DNA from: Candidatus Heimdallarchaeota archaeon
GTDB lineage: Archaea > Asgardarchaeota > Heimdallarchaeia > Heimdallarchaeales > Kariarchaeaceae
Direction: 5' to 3'
DNA: 21,574 nt
Assembly: GCA_015522385.1 (NCBI GenBank)
Contig: WAMJ01000047.1
Location: 1-21,574, forward strand
The notes under the pieces were generated by a model. The model did no database searches, had not been told where the DNA came from, and was given only the letters and a program-made list of their open reading frames with translations. Below are positions 1 to 7,525 of this stretch, piece after piece; the stretch's first letter is position 1; the number at the start of each line of letters is the position of its first letter. The position numbers and the translations under genes were made by a program.

Positions 1-82
1 CAAGCTCCTCCTTGAGCACGTTGATTATGTCACTGGTGGACTCTAGTACAGACTCCTGAGTTATATTCAGGGATTCTCCCAT
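1..82 (-). CDS. N-terminal fragment of an unidentified protein, cut by the window edge
   Basis: An open frame on the minus strand starts at an ATG (82-80) and runs off the left edge after 27 codons, beginning MGESLNITQESVLESTSD. The fragment is acidic and looks helical, which is too little to assign a family. A TATA-like AT stretch near 125-133 lies about 45 bp upstream of the ATG, consistent with a start here. The gene is divergent from the histone gene, separated by about 550 bp of non-coding DNA. The call rests only on an open frame with plausible composition at a contig edge, so the start and the coding status are both tentative. Confidence 0.5.
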   Translation of the reverse strand, partial: MGESLNITQESVLESTSDIINVLKEEL

Positions 83-546
83 GGTATGTAACGATAGATA
101 GCTGGAGATTAAAAGTCCATCCCTCATATATTCGATTTATGCAGGATATATGGGACAAAGATGATGGCCGATATGTTTTTCGTCCCAGAATCTTCTTAAT
201 ATAGGTGTTATGAGAAATTAGACTGTACGAAATTAGTAAAATAGCTTTGGTTAATAGAAAAGGCGCTAAAGTTTAGAATTTCTATGATATTTCTATATGG
301 GTGGTATATGGCGGTATTTCCTACATGATTGCGTCTCCAATAGGGATGTAGAATTCTAAGGTGCTATCCATTTTTAATCAATCCATAATCTAACTAATAA
401 GGAGAGTACTTCTGACCTCCTTAGATTGGAATCCAACTGTATACCTATTTGAAGGTGTCCTATCTGGATTCAAAATCAGAGTCACAAAAAAATCAATTTT
501 CAATCACTGTAAATCCATATATCTGAAAATGCAATAAATTTGACAG

Positions 547-562
547 ATGGTTGTTCAACCAT
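547..562. promoter_or_regulatory. 16-nt inverted repeat upstream of the histone promoter, possible operator
   Basis: ATGGTTG and CAACCAT form a perfect 7-bp inverted repeat separated by TT. The site ends 67 bp before the TATA box of the histone gene. A dyad of this size upstream of a promoter is typical of a dimeric regulator site, but there is no second copy in the window to support it and no regulator gene nearby. Confidence 0.3.
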
Positions 563-622
563 GTACCTAATATATATTATTAATTATTTCAAGGCTCAGA
601 TAGCGTAGACATTCGTTTCCTA

Positions 623-637
623 AAAAACCTTATAAAG
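623..637 (+). promoter_or_regulatory. Archaeal BRE/TATA promoter of the histone gene
   Basis: A purine-rich AAAAAACC (623-630) runs directly into TTATAAAG (630-637), matching the archaeal BRE plus TATA layout. A start about 25 nt downstream (around 660) gives a leader of roughly 45 nt that contains a good Shine-Dalgarno, AGGAAGG at 694-700, before the ATG at 708. This arrangement rules out the upstream in-frame ATG at 639, which would lie before the transcript begins. Confidence 0.65.
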
Positions 638-707
638 AATGTTGGTCTATATAATTTGTGAACCGTCGCTGCATTCGCAGTTAGATGGGGATCAGGAAGG
701 AATTCAA

Positions 708-920
708 ATGGCAAAGAAGAAATCCAAAAAGAAAGGCTCCTCAGGAGAAATCCTAGTTGTTCAATCAAAAGTACGTGAATACCTCAAGTCCCAAGGTGAC
801 TATAATATCGGTGGGGACGTGTTCGAGGCTGTATCTGCAAGAATCGAGAGAATCCTTGAGAGAGCTGCAGAGAGAGCCGCTGCAAACAACCGAAAGACTA
901 TCCAGGGCAAGGACATCTAA
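708..920 (+). CDS. Small histone-fold DNA-binding protein with a lysine-rich N-terminal tail
   Basis: This 70-residue protein begins MAKKKSKKKGSSGE, a basic tail, followed by one histone fold of about 55 residues. Key stretches are VVQSKVREYLKSQ (helix 1), the long central helix around FEAVSARIERILERAAERA, and the closing NNRKTIQGKDI, the conserved 'RKT..-x-D' end of histone folds. The VVxSKV opening and RAAANNRKT ending recall the short non-canonical histones (DUF1931-related, dimer or face-to-face types) more than HMfB-like nucleosomal histones. It probably binds or bridges DNA. The ATG at 708 is chosen over 639 because of the Shine-Dalgarno AGGAAGG and because the TATA box overlaps 639. 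The assignment to the histone fold is firm; the subtype is inferred. Confidence 0.8.
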   Translation: MAKKKSKKKGSSGEILVVQSKVREYLKSQGDYNIGGDVFEAVSARIERILERAAERAAANNRKTIQGKDI

Positions 921-951
921 GACATTCACGTAAATTAATTGAGCAATTTAT

Positions 952-2274
952 CTATCTATTATTCTGGTTTGTAGAGTTAAAGTAAATTACAGATCCAACA
1001 GTAACTTTTGGATGAGACTTTGAGGTCATAATCCAAAGAGTAGGATAAGACACGATGTCAGGATCTGGGTATAGCCCGTAACCATCCGTGAAGTAACAAA
1101 GAAGATCGGGGTTGAAGTGGTTATTGACATATTTGAAGACAGGCTCGAATTTTGTACCTCCCCCTCCAGTGAAGGTCATCCCATCCCAAGGCATGGGAAC
1201 ACCATCCATGCTCTCTCCATCCTCAAAGATGAAAACATCATGAACCTTAGTATCACAGGTAATGAGAATCAGCTTCATCCGAGTTATGGAGTTGATGATG
1301 CCATAAATCTCTGAAATAAATGTATCCAATTCGTTCTGAGAGATTGATCCTGAAGTATCAACTGCAATCACTACAGTCATGTGCTCCTTGTTAGGGCTTG
1401 GCAGATGCATACCTCTTCCGATGAATCGCCTGTTTGGTGGATTCCATTTCCAGTCGACCATGATGGTCTTTTGGATGTAGTTCTGCAGGAGTTGGGTCCA
1501 TGGAAGTTCAGGCTCTAACAAGTTCTGCAGATATGATCGCAGGGACTCGGGCAAGTTCCCAGTGTCTTTGATCTGATCGAATGATGACCTCATCAAGCCG
1601 TTGAAGGATTCGGACATCATGTTCGATGTCTCACTAGTCATATGCTCTTCCATCATGTCTGCGGCCTCGTCAAAGCTACATCCTTTGGATGCATCATATC
1701 TGTCCATGATCTGCTGGAGGATGTCCTCTGTGATTTCATCAGATGGAACATTTGAGTCGGAGCTCTCATCTTCCATCGACTCCACCTCTTCATAGATGAT
1801 GCTGTATATCTTCTCGGTAGGCAAACCCAAAAAGTTGATCAGTCTGGAAGTATCACGTTGCTTCCAGTTCGTCTTGTTCTGGGTCTTGATGATATCCTCC
1901 ATCATAAGATCAACAGATATCTCCGCAGCAATTGAAAAAATTTCTTTATTTTTCCCTCTCCTCCTCTCTGGATGCTTGAGAATGAGATGTAGAATGAGGT
2001 GAATAAGTGATTGCTGAATTTCTTCTACAGTATAGTCAAAGACTGATTCAGGATTGTAGTATAGAGTCTTGAAATCCGTCAACATTCCATCTATATCCCT
2101 TGTTGGAAAGATATCAAATTGGGTAATAATGTATCCGAAAAATGGGAAGTCAAAAATCAACTGTGTCTTAGCTATCCCGATCTTGTATCCTACTCTCCGA
2201 GAGAGGTCTGATTCATCCTTGACATAAGGAAGTTTAAACTTCCTGTACGTATTAAAATCGAGTGCTTCATGCAT
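952..2274 (-). CDS. DUF2201-like protein: degenerate metallopeptidase-fold domain plus VWA domain
   Basis: This 440-residue protein has the two-part layout of the DUF2201 (COG3864) family. Residues 85-130 correspond to the zinc-peptidase-like part: HLILH (92-96) with a further His at 101 and ERRR after it aligns with the family pattern HExLH...H..R, but the catalytic Glu is Leu93, so peptidase activity is doubtful. Residues 165-240 form an acidic and Met-rich insert. The C-terminal VWA domain carries a full MIDAS set: DTSGS (306-310), Thr374 in GGGGTKF, and Asp397 in YFTDG. Such proteins usually pair with a MoxR-type AAA ATPase; none is present here. A TATA box (2303-2310) lies about 32 bp upstream of the ATG, so the transcript is nearly leaderless. 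The domain call is confident; the cellular role is unknown. Confidence 0.8.
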   Translation of the reverse strand: MHEALDFNTYRKFKLPYVKDESDLSRRVGYKIGIAKTQLIFDFPFFGYIITQFDIFPTRDIDGMLTDFKTLYYNPESVFDYTVEEIQQSLIHLILHLILKHPERRRGKNKEIFSIAAEISVDLMMEDIIKTQNKTNWKQRDTSRLINFLGLPTEKIYSIIYEEVESMEDESSDSNVPSDEITEDILQQIMDRYDASKGCSFDEAADMMEEHMTSETSNMMSESFNGLMRSSFDQIKDTGNLPESLRSYLQNLLEPELPWTQLLQNYIQKTIMVDWKWNPPNRRFIGRGMHLPSPNKEHMTVVIAVDTSGSISQNELDTFISEIYGIINSITRMKLILITCDTKVHDVFIFEDGESMDGVPMPWDGMTFTGGGGTKFEPVFKYVNNHFNPDLLCYFTDGYGLYPDPDIVSYPTLWIMTSKSHPKVTVGSVIYFNSTNQNNR

Positions 2275-2300
2275 ATCCTTACACTATAATTTCTCTATAT

Positions 2301-2311
2301 GGATATAAAAA
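2301..2311 (-). promoter_or_regulatory. TATA box for the DUF2201-like/VWA gene
   Basis: On the minus strand this reads TTTTTATATCC, a standard archaeal TATA element, centred about 32 bp upstream of the ATG at 2274. That spacing predicts a leaderless or very short-leader transcript. Confidence 0.5.
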
Positions 2312-2366
2312 CAATAGCTCCTGAGATAATGTCTGGAATACGTATATATTCTGTGCGTATGCCAAC

Positions 2367-2376
2367 TTCTTTTATC
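2367..2376 (+). promoter_or_regulatory. TATA-like element for the small Mrr-like gene
   Basis: CTTCTTTTATCC around 2365-2376 lies about 26 bp before the ATG at 2398, the distance expected for a leaderless archaeal transcript. A second TATATA at 2343-2348 could serve instead with a leader of about 25 nt. Confidence 0.35.
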
Positions 2377-2397
2377 CACTGATTCCGTTCTGTATTC

Positions 2398-2775
2398 ATG
2401 GTGGTTTATGAAAATGATATTGATCTAATGTCGATCTTCAAGGTGCTCAGGCGACTTGGGGATGTCGACACTCATGTTGTAACTGACCATCGGGGTAAAG
2501 AGACCAAGTTCCTAGGGAAGATTCGGTCTGCGAACAACTCCAACCTCGGTGTGATGTATTTCCCATGGAATAGGGCGCTCGGTGTGAACAAGATTAACCT
2601 CGCTTACAGACAGAGTGAGACTGTCGGACTCGACGGGACGATCATCATATCCAATGAGTTCACCAGTGCTGCCATTGAGCAGGCATCAAGAATTAACTCC
2701 TCCACGAATCAGAAAATTATGCTACTAGAAGCCAAGGAGATAGAGTCTTTCTTAGAGAATATGGATATCGCTTAG
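2398..2775 (+). CDS. Small Mrr-like restriction-endonuclease-fold protein, active site apparently lost
   Basis: This 125-residue protein resembles the C-terminal core of Mrr-type nucleases: a beta strand LGVMYF, a helix, then [20 protein letters not shown] (78-97), the counterpart of the Mrr 'GVxVTxxxFTxxA' segment. It aligns without gaps over 43 residues with the 202-residue protein at 6917-7525. Where that paralogue has Asp122 and Asp133-Leu-Lys135, this one has Ala45, Pro56 and Asn58, so the PD-(D/E)xK residues seem absent. It may therefore be a non-catalytic DNA-binding or partner subunit. Its TAG stop overlaps the stop of the convergent MCP-like gene by 4 nt. The fold is inferred from motif pattern and the paralogue comparison, not from a search. 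Confidence 0.55.
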   Translation: MVVYENDIDLMSIFKVLRRLGDVDTHVVTDHRGKETKFLGKIRSANNSNLGVMYFPWNRALGVNKINLAYRQSETVGLDGTIIISNEFTSAAIEQASRINSSTNQKIMLLEAKEIESFLENMDIA

Positions 2776-3749
2776 AGGATCTCACTCAGATCCTTCCCAA
2801 CCTCTTCAATCTCGAAATTGGAGCGACTGATGTTCTGGATACCGACCGCGGTCTTCTCTAAATTAGCTGTGAGTCTATTGACCATCTCTCCATATCTTAA
2901 AATGCTCTTTTCGAATTCACCCAGACCCTCGATCAGGTTATTGGTAATGTTCTCACTTCCCCCCTGTATCTCCTCCCTTAGCGCATCAAGTTTTATGGAT
3001 GTTCGGCGTGTCTGTTCCACTAGATTCTGGATATTGTTCGCTACGACCTCGAAGCCCCTTCCGTACTTCCCAGCCTTGGCAGCTTCTATACTTGCATTCA
3101 ATGCCAGCATGTTTGTCTGCTTAGCAATGGAATTGATCTGAGTCTTGAGATCAATGATCTCATTGCTGATGGCAAACATGGTCGCCTTGAACTGAGCGAG
3201 GAGATCTGACGAGTGCTCAAACTGACCCTGGGATTGACCCAGTGTGTTGGTTAGGCTGTTGAGGTCATAGAAGACATCGTCAACTGAATTTCTGCTGAGT
3301 CTGAGGTTCTCATCGATGAGCGCTGTGTGACCCTTGATGACATCGACAACCTGCCTCTGTATAGCATAACGGTGTGAGAGAGTCGTGTTAAGGGATACGA
3401 TTGCATCTGGGAGCGCAGCAATCTCTGGGAAAACATCCAAATCTATCAGAGGAATGAAGTTGTAGTCTTTCATCTCCGAAATAATCTCAGCTGATTTTGT
3501 CACGGGATTAATCAGCATCTCGTTGAACATCAGGTAGTTGAGCACTCCAAGACCCATTGCTAGGATGGCTACACTATAAGTCAAGAGGATATTACCAAGA
3601 AGTATTGATATCATCAGAAGAATAATTGATATTAGGCTCGCTATAGAGAAGACCTTTGCCTTGTTGTTCTCATAAGTATATCTAATTTTGTCGATAATAT
3701 CCATCTTATCAGTGATTTGAGACTTTGTGGACTCAGAAGTTGCGATCAT
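2772..3749 (-). CDS. Methyl-accepting chemotaxis-type signalling protein without an extracellular sensor domain
   Basis: From the ATG at 3749 the protein has 325 residues. Two hydrophobic segments at about 33-53 and 55-75 form a hairpin with almost no outside loop, so there is no ligand-binding domain between them. The long helical rest ends in a signalling hairpin whose tip, about 205-236, is clearly [20 protein letters not shown] followed by GRGFEVVAN. This tip normally docks CheW and CheA. No HAMP domain or clear methylation consensus was recognised. It may sense through its membrane segments or the cytoplasmic part (about 76-200), or act through a partner. A TTG at 3767 would add six residues (MNRNYR) and fits a TATA at 3801-3810 better; the ATG is the conservative choice. 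It is the only MCP-like gene in the window. Confidence 0.85.
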   Translation of the reverse strand: MIATSESTKSQITDKMDIIDKIRYTYENNKAKVFSIASLISIILLMISILLGNILLTYSVAILAMGLGVLNYLMFNEMLINPVTKSAEIISEMKDYNFIPLIDLDVFPEIAALPDAIVSLNTTLSHRYAIQRQVVDVIKGHTALIDENLRLSRNSVDDVFYDLNSLTNTLGQSQGQFEHSSDLLAQFKATMFAISNEIIDLKTQINSIAKQTNMLALNASIEAAKAGKYGRGFEVVANNIQNLVEQTRRTSIKLDALREEIQGGSENITNNLIEGLGEFEKSILRYGEMVNRLTANLEKTAVGIQNISRSNFEIEEVGKDLSEIL

Positions 3750-3800
3750 CCTATAGTTGCGATTCAAATTGAAGTAATAATAAGATTACGTGAAATGAAC

Positions 3801-3839
3801 TATAAAATATTGAATTTTGGGATAATAAAATATAATAAG
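3801..3839. promoter_or_regulatory. Back-to-back TATA elements between the MCP-like and longin-like genes
   Basis: The 100-bp divergent gap holds two AT blocks. Read on the minus strand, ATATTTTATA (3810-3801) would start the MCP-like transcript near 3778. Read on the plus strand, AAAATATAATAAG (3827-3839) would start the longin-like transcript near 3860, just before its GTG at 3871. No dyad stands out. Confidence 0.4.
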
Positions 3840-3870
3840 TTTAATCAAGACCTCAAATAAACTTGGCACA

Positions 3871-4497
3871 GTGAGTGAAGACACAGAGGAGTTTCTGCCG
3901 CCTATAAGGAGTTTTTTCATACTCAATACAGGAGGTGTTCCTCTCTTTGCAAGGCGATACGAGGGCAAGTCAGATAAGACTGAGATGGATAATTCCGATG
4001 CAGTTCTACTAGCGGGCTTTTTAGCCGCAGTAGAAATGTTCAGTAGGACGAATCTCCACGGAAGACTGCTGGACATTGGATTTGTAAAAGAACGTTATTA
4101 TTTCTTTAGGGGTGAGACTGATACAGACTACCTAATTGTCCTTTCAGCTCCCTGTGAGGATGATCCGTACACCATTGATTCACAATCCCTTGACATTGTG
4201 AAGCATATCTTGCAGCAGTCGTGGGAGGCGTTCTCACTACTTGTCATGACATCAGCTAGCAAGGAGATGGATCTGTCGGAGTTAGCGTCAGGTTTTGGAA
4301 GCACCCTTGACTCAATAATCCTCGAGACATCGTATATCTTTCAGGATGATACAGAGGACATTGCAGAGGAGTACGAGAAGAGTTCCCAAGATCTCAAAGA
4401 TAAGTCGCAGTCAATTGAATCAAACTCATTCGAGAAGGCAATTGAAAGGGTTAAATCGTTTTTCCGAAGATCGAGTAAACCCGCATTATCTGACTAG
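3871..4497 (+). CDS. Longin/roadblock-like protein with a charged C-terminal tail
   Basis: This 208-residue protein starts with GTG. Residues 11-140 show a longin-like layout: strand SFFILNTGGVPLFARRY, helix DAVLLAGFLAAVEMFSR, then strands around GRLLDIGFVKERYYFFRGE and DYLIVLSAPCEDD, and a long helix. The 'I-x-N-x-G-G-x-P-L-F' opening is common in Asgard and TACK longin-type proteins, a fold used by eukaryotic trafficking factors and small-GTPase regulators. Residues 145-208 are low-complexity, first acidic and then basic (VKSFFRRSSK), perhaps a membrane or partner contact. Its TAG stop shares the 4-nt CTAG with the convergent 751-residue gene. No small GTPase is in the window, so a trafficking or GTPase-linked role is inference. 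Confidence 0.55.
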   Translation: MSEDTEEFLPPIRSFFILNTGGVPLFARRYEGKSDKTEMDNSDAVLLAGFLAAVEMFSRTNLHGRLLDIGFVKERYYFFRGETDTDYLIVLSAPCEDDPYTIDSQSLDIVKHILQQSWEAFSLLVMTSASKEMDLSELASGFGSTLDSIILETSYIFQDDTEDIAEEYEKSSQDLKDKSQSIESNSFEKAIERVKSFFRRSSKPALSD

Positions 4498-6749
4498 TCT
4501 TTTGGATTGTACATCACAATCATTCGGTTGTCAACAACTTCAAGTCTAACATCTATATTGTCATTCATTATCAGCTCTGCAATAAGCCTCTCAATGGTCT
4601 CTGGTTCTTTCCCAAGAGTTTTTGCGAGAGTTGACAAGGGCACTGTGCCCAACTTTTCAATCTTACTTGCTAGATCCATCCTTTCAAGCTTACGTATGGT
4701 GTTGTCTGGAAGAATTGACCCAGTTATCTCTTTAATAGCTAGTTGGTCGCCCGCCTTCCAGTATGTCATGACCATCTGCAAGGTCGTGAAATAACTGCCC
4801 GTGTATCTGAGGAGTGGTGTTCTATTGATCAGCTCCTCAGATCTTGAAATTGAAAACTGTGTCACAAGTTCAACTGCAACTGATCCCGCATCAAAGCACA
4901 TAAGAAAGTTCCATAGGTAGGTAGGTGAAGAATCTATCCTTGCATCCATAATGGTAAGGATTCTAGAGATAGCAATCCTCTTCAACCTCCTTGAGTTTAT
5001 CACCATCTGGACAAGAGTGAGCTTACTCATCTCGAAGACAAGTGGATCCTCTCGCTTTGCGGTGATGTCTTTGATAATAGACTTTGTAATATCCTCACAG
5101 AAGCCGATCATCTCGGATTGGAGTAGGTTGAATATGTAGACGAAGTCTCTTGTCTTCTCGAACTCTTTCGAGGTGATTGTGTTTAGAAGGTAGGCAGAGA
5201 ATACCTGTACAACCGACTGCTTAATATGTTCGTACATCTTCTTGAGCAGCGTAATTGTCTCCTTCTTGGCCGCCGATCCCTCAGCTACAAGAATTCTGTT
5301 CATGAGGATTTGTGAGATATTCTCCCTTAGGTCGGAGTCCCTGTCAAGTTGCTTGATTATCCAGTTATATGCAACTTCGTCCTCCTCACTTATGTACACC
5401 TGAATCGCTCTTTTTAGTGCATCTTCCCATGACTCAGAGACATCTGGGTCATATTTACTCTCTGCAGTCTCAGGTTCCTCAGGTACAGATTTTGGATTTG
5501 ATTCATTGGATTTGTCTACTTGAATATCAGAGCCACTTTTGTCCTCGTCCACCTTCGTTTCGATGATTGGGGGCTCCTCTTCTATTATAAGATCATCCTT
5601 AGGAACCTTTTGTATTCCAGCCTCTTTCTCCGACTCTTTCAACTGTTCAATAGATTTTGTAGTTCCATTTTCAGTTGTGATCTCGGTTTCATTTTTTTCC
5701 GTATCTAGAGAATCCTCCTCCTCAACTTCAGTTGAGAACTCTGGAGTCAGACTACTCTCTCCGATCGAGAAGAGTGATTCGATTAGACCGGTGTATTGAC
5801 TCGGAGCGACTATGCTATTTACCCTCGGTAGCTTCTCAGTGATATATTTGGCACCATGCTCCATAATTGAATCAAGATCTATATCGGAGTCTTGGTCTAA
5901 GACCACATAGTCGATGAAACTTGAGAAGTCCTTAAGGAAGGACGAGATATCTGAGCTGTATCCTATCTTGGAGAGAACCTCATCTTCTTGCTCGTCTACG
6001 TCCTCTGTGGGCCAGATAAGTAGTGACTTGTCAACCTTTGCGACTTTCCTTATCTGTTTAAGAACTGATGCCAATTTCATCAGAATTGCTACAGAGATCA
6101 CATCAGTGGAAGAGATCAGGATGATGTCTGACTCTTCAAGGATCTTAGCGGTCTCCTCAGGAAGCTTGTCATCCTTGAGTTCTTCAACACCGTAAAGGTG
6201 GAGACTCTTTCCGGTCATCTTCACCTTCTTCTCACCCGCATTATACTTCGATTCGTCAAATGGGAGCTTCTTTGAAACCAAGTAGTACCTTAGAGGGGCC
6301 CACTTCTTGTTCCTGTAGACAATGATGTCATCGTCCTCATCTGTTAATGGAAGTATTTCGAATGGACCTTCTCCGATGAGCTCTTCCAAACCATCAAAAG
6401 TTTCAACCAGACTGGTTGAATGATCTTCAATTGTGTTAATGTTATAGATTATCCCGATATCGTCTTCACTCTCAATACCATTCAGATCTTCCATGTACGA
6501 ATTCTTTATCGTGGGTGGTATCGGAAAATTCTTCTCGAAGTCATCAGATATTGATTTCAGAGTCTGAATAAGTTCGTCCCGGACAATGATAGATTTTTTA
6601 TCCTCGGATCTCGGTAGTTCGTAATTCAAGAAGGTAGCACAAATTACTTTGAGGTCAATGTTGCTAACTTTGGATAGAATCTCCAATACGGGATTGGCTT
6701 CCTTACCCAACAATATTAAGGAAACCTTGAGTTTGTCGCTCTCAGCCAT
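4494..6749 (-). CDS. Two-part protein: degenerate CofD-like N-terminal half, acidic linker, PCI-like winged-helix C-terminus
   Basis: This 751-residue protein is not one I can name. Residues 7-330 follow the order of segments in CofD (2-phospho-L-lactate transferase of F420 synthesis): a first strand LKVSLILLG, FEILPLTDEDDDIIVY (130-145) like the CofD 'vlPmtDd' segment, SDIILISSTDVIS (207-219) like 'ADxiiigPSNPxxSI', then LLIWPTED and FIDYVVLDQDSD (278-289). The catalytic signatures (glycine-rich N-terminal loop, N-x-x-DD, PSNP) are missing, so catalysis is unlikely. Residues 331-445 are an acidic disordered linker. Residues 446-690 are helical, and 695-751 (GTVPLSTLAKTLGKEPETIE, then LIMNDNIDV) look like the winged helix that closes PCI domains of the proteasome lid, COP9 and eIF3. 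This suggests a scaffold. A TATA-like ACTTTAAGT lies at 6781-6789. CDS certain; domain calls tentative. Confidence 0.6.
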   Translation of the reverse strand: MAESDKLKVSLILLGKEANPVLEILSKVSNIDLKVICATFLNYELPRSEDKKSIIVRDELIQTLKSISDDFEKNFPIPPTIKNSYMEDLNGIESEDDIGIIYNINTIEDHSTSLVETFDGLEELIGEGPFEILPLTDEDDDIIVYRNKKWAPLRYYLVSKKLPFDESKYNAGEKKVKMTGKSLHLYGVEELKDDKLPEETAKILEESDIILISSTDVISVAILMKLASVLKQIRKVAKVDKSLLIWPTEDVDEQEDEVLSKIGYSSDISSFLKDFSSFIDYVVLDQDSDIDLDSIMEHGAKYITEKLPRVNSIVAPSQYTGLIESLFSIGESSLTPEFSTEVEEEDSLDTEKNETEITTENGTTKSIEQLKESEKEAGIQKVPKDDLIIEEEPPIIETKVDEDKSGSDIQVDKSNESNPKSVPEEPETAESKYDPDVSESWEDALKRAIQVYISEEDEVAYNWIIKQLDRDSDLRENISQILMNRILVAEGSAAKKETITLLKKMYEHIKQSVVQVFSAYLLNTITSKEFEKTRDFVYIFNLLQSEMIGFCEDITKSIIKDITAKREDPLVFEMSKLTLVQMVINSRRLKRIAISRILTIMDARIDSSPTYLWNFLMCFDAGSVAVELVTQFSISRSEELINRTPLLRYTGSYFTTLQMVMTYWKAGDQLAIKEITGSILPDNTIRKLERMDLASKIEKLGTVPLSTLAKTLGKEPETIERLIAELIMNDNIDVRLEVVDNRMIVMYNPKD

Positions 6750-6892
6750 TTGTCTAGTGCATCAATGTACCCAAATTATCACTTAAAGTATTCGGTCAAT
6801 TATTAGTTTTGAATATCCTGAATCGTAAGAGACGATTAAATAATTTAATTCTCGTTTCCTTTGAATTTTCAGTACAAATTACTGATCATCTG

Positions 6893-6915
6893 TCTAGAAT
6901 ATCTATCATTCTAGA
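6893..6915 (-). terminator. 8-bp hairpin just after the stop of the Mrr-like gene
   Basis: TCTAGAAT (6893-6900) and ATTCTAGA (6908-6915) form a perfect 8-bp inverted repeat around a 7-nt loop, beginning 1 nt past the TGA of the 202-residue gene. No U-run follows directly, so it may be a processing or stability hairpin rather than a terminator. A further palindrome, ATTAAATAATTTAAT, lies at 6836-6850. Confidence 0.4.
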
Positions 6916-6916
6916 G

Positions 6917-7525
6917 TCAGCTAGCATGATGAATTTCGTTTTCTATCTCGGAAAGCTGCACAACCTTCATGATCCCATTACTTCCCGAGTCACTATTGAT
7001 TCTGCTCACAGCTTCTTTAGCAGGGAGTCCAATACTGTTAGAGATGATCAGCCCGCCATCGAGGTTCGCATAACTGATAGCCTTCTCCGCGTTGAAAATC
7101 TCCTTGATTGAAAGAGGTCTCTTTAGGTCATGGTAGAAAACACCTATGGACGCTCCGTTGTCGTACTCAAGAAGTAGATGAATATAATTTGCTGGTGAGC
7201 TCTTCTCCTTGATCTTCAACCCGTGGCTAGGATTGACCATGAGTTTCTCACGGAGGTACTTAATGACCGTTTTGAAGTTCTTTGGGTCCTTGACTATGTG
7301 CGAGTTCCTGTCCTTGAAAGTATTAATCCTGATTGCGTTGTTATAGTCTGGTACTTCCTTACCGATCTGAGAGCTGTTATTCAGATTCTCCTTGATGAGA
7401 TCCTTATACCCAAGACTTTCTTTGTTTTCGATACTTTTGTACTTGTTGTTGAGAATATCAAAGACCCTTGTTTCCGAATCTATCGGAGTTTTTTCATAGC
7501 CTCTGCTACTGTATGTTTTGTCCAT
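6917..7525 (-). CDS. Mrr-like restriction-endonuclease-fold protein with intact PD-(D/E)xK-like residues
   Basis: This 202-residue protein has a polar, Asn/Lys-rich N-terminal half (1-80) with no recognised domain. Its C-terminal half (85-200) reads like an Mrr-type nuclease core: YDNGASIGVFYHDLKRP contains Asp122 and, on the next strand, Asp133-Leu-Lys135, a spacing fitting PD...(D/E)xK. It continues with NLDGGLIISNS (154-164), the Mrr 'GVxVT' strand, and a helix. The 125-residue protein at 2398-2775 aligns gap-free over 43 residues but lacks the acidic and lysine residues. The start is supported by AGGTGG 5 nt before the ATG. A cluster of ACCTAA hexamers sits where transcription should begin. 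Target and role are unknown: host DNA repair, defence against foreign DNA, or a non-catalytic DNA-binding role. Confidence 0.6.
   Translation of the reverse strand: MDKTYSSRGYEKTPIDSETRVFDILNNKYKSIENKESLGYKDLIKENLNNSSQIGKEVPDYNNAIRINTFKDRNSHIVKDPKNFKTVIKYLREKLMVNPSHGLKIKEKSSPANYIHLLLEYDNGASIGVFYHDLKRPLSIKEIFNAEKAISYANLDGGLIISNSIGLPAKEAVSRINSDSGSNGIMKVVQLSEIENEIHHAS

Larger units (their letters stand above)
83..638. other. Long AT-rich intergenic region with short inverted repeats, no gene seen
   Basis: About 550 bp lie between the left-edge gene (-) and the histone gene (+), far longer than any other gap in this window. No convincing ORF, tRNA or box C/D RNA could be made out. It holds three small inverted repeats: TAAGGAG (398-404) against CTCCTTA (417-423) with a 12-nt loop; TTGGAATCCAA at 426-436; and ATGGTTGTTCAACCAT at 547-562. 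It also holds AT-rich blocks such as 568-590. An upstream control region for the histone gene is the simplest reading, but a non-coding RNA cannot be excluded. Confidence 0.5.

Noticed and set aside
160..170. Box C-like GATGATGG suggesting a C/D guide RNA
   Set aside because: No D box lies at the distance expected for a C/D RNA of about 60 nt, and there are no flanking stem bases.
639..707. Upstream in-frame start extending the histone protein by 23 residues
   Set aside because: The TATA box (630-637) touches this ATG, so it would not be in the transcript, and the ATG at 708 has a good Shine-Dalgarno.
3786..4076. 96-residue minus-strand frame opposite the longin-like gene
   Set aside because: It is antisense to a well-supported gene and includes the AT-rich promoter region as coding sequence. 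It has no recognisable motif.
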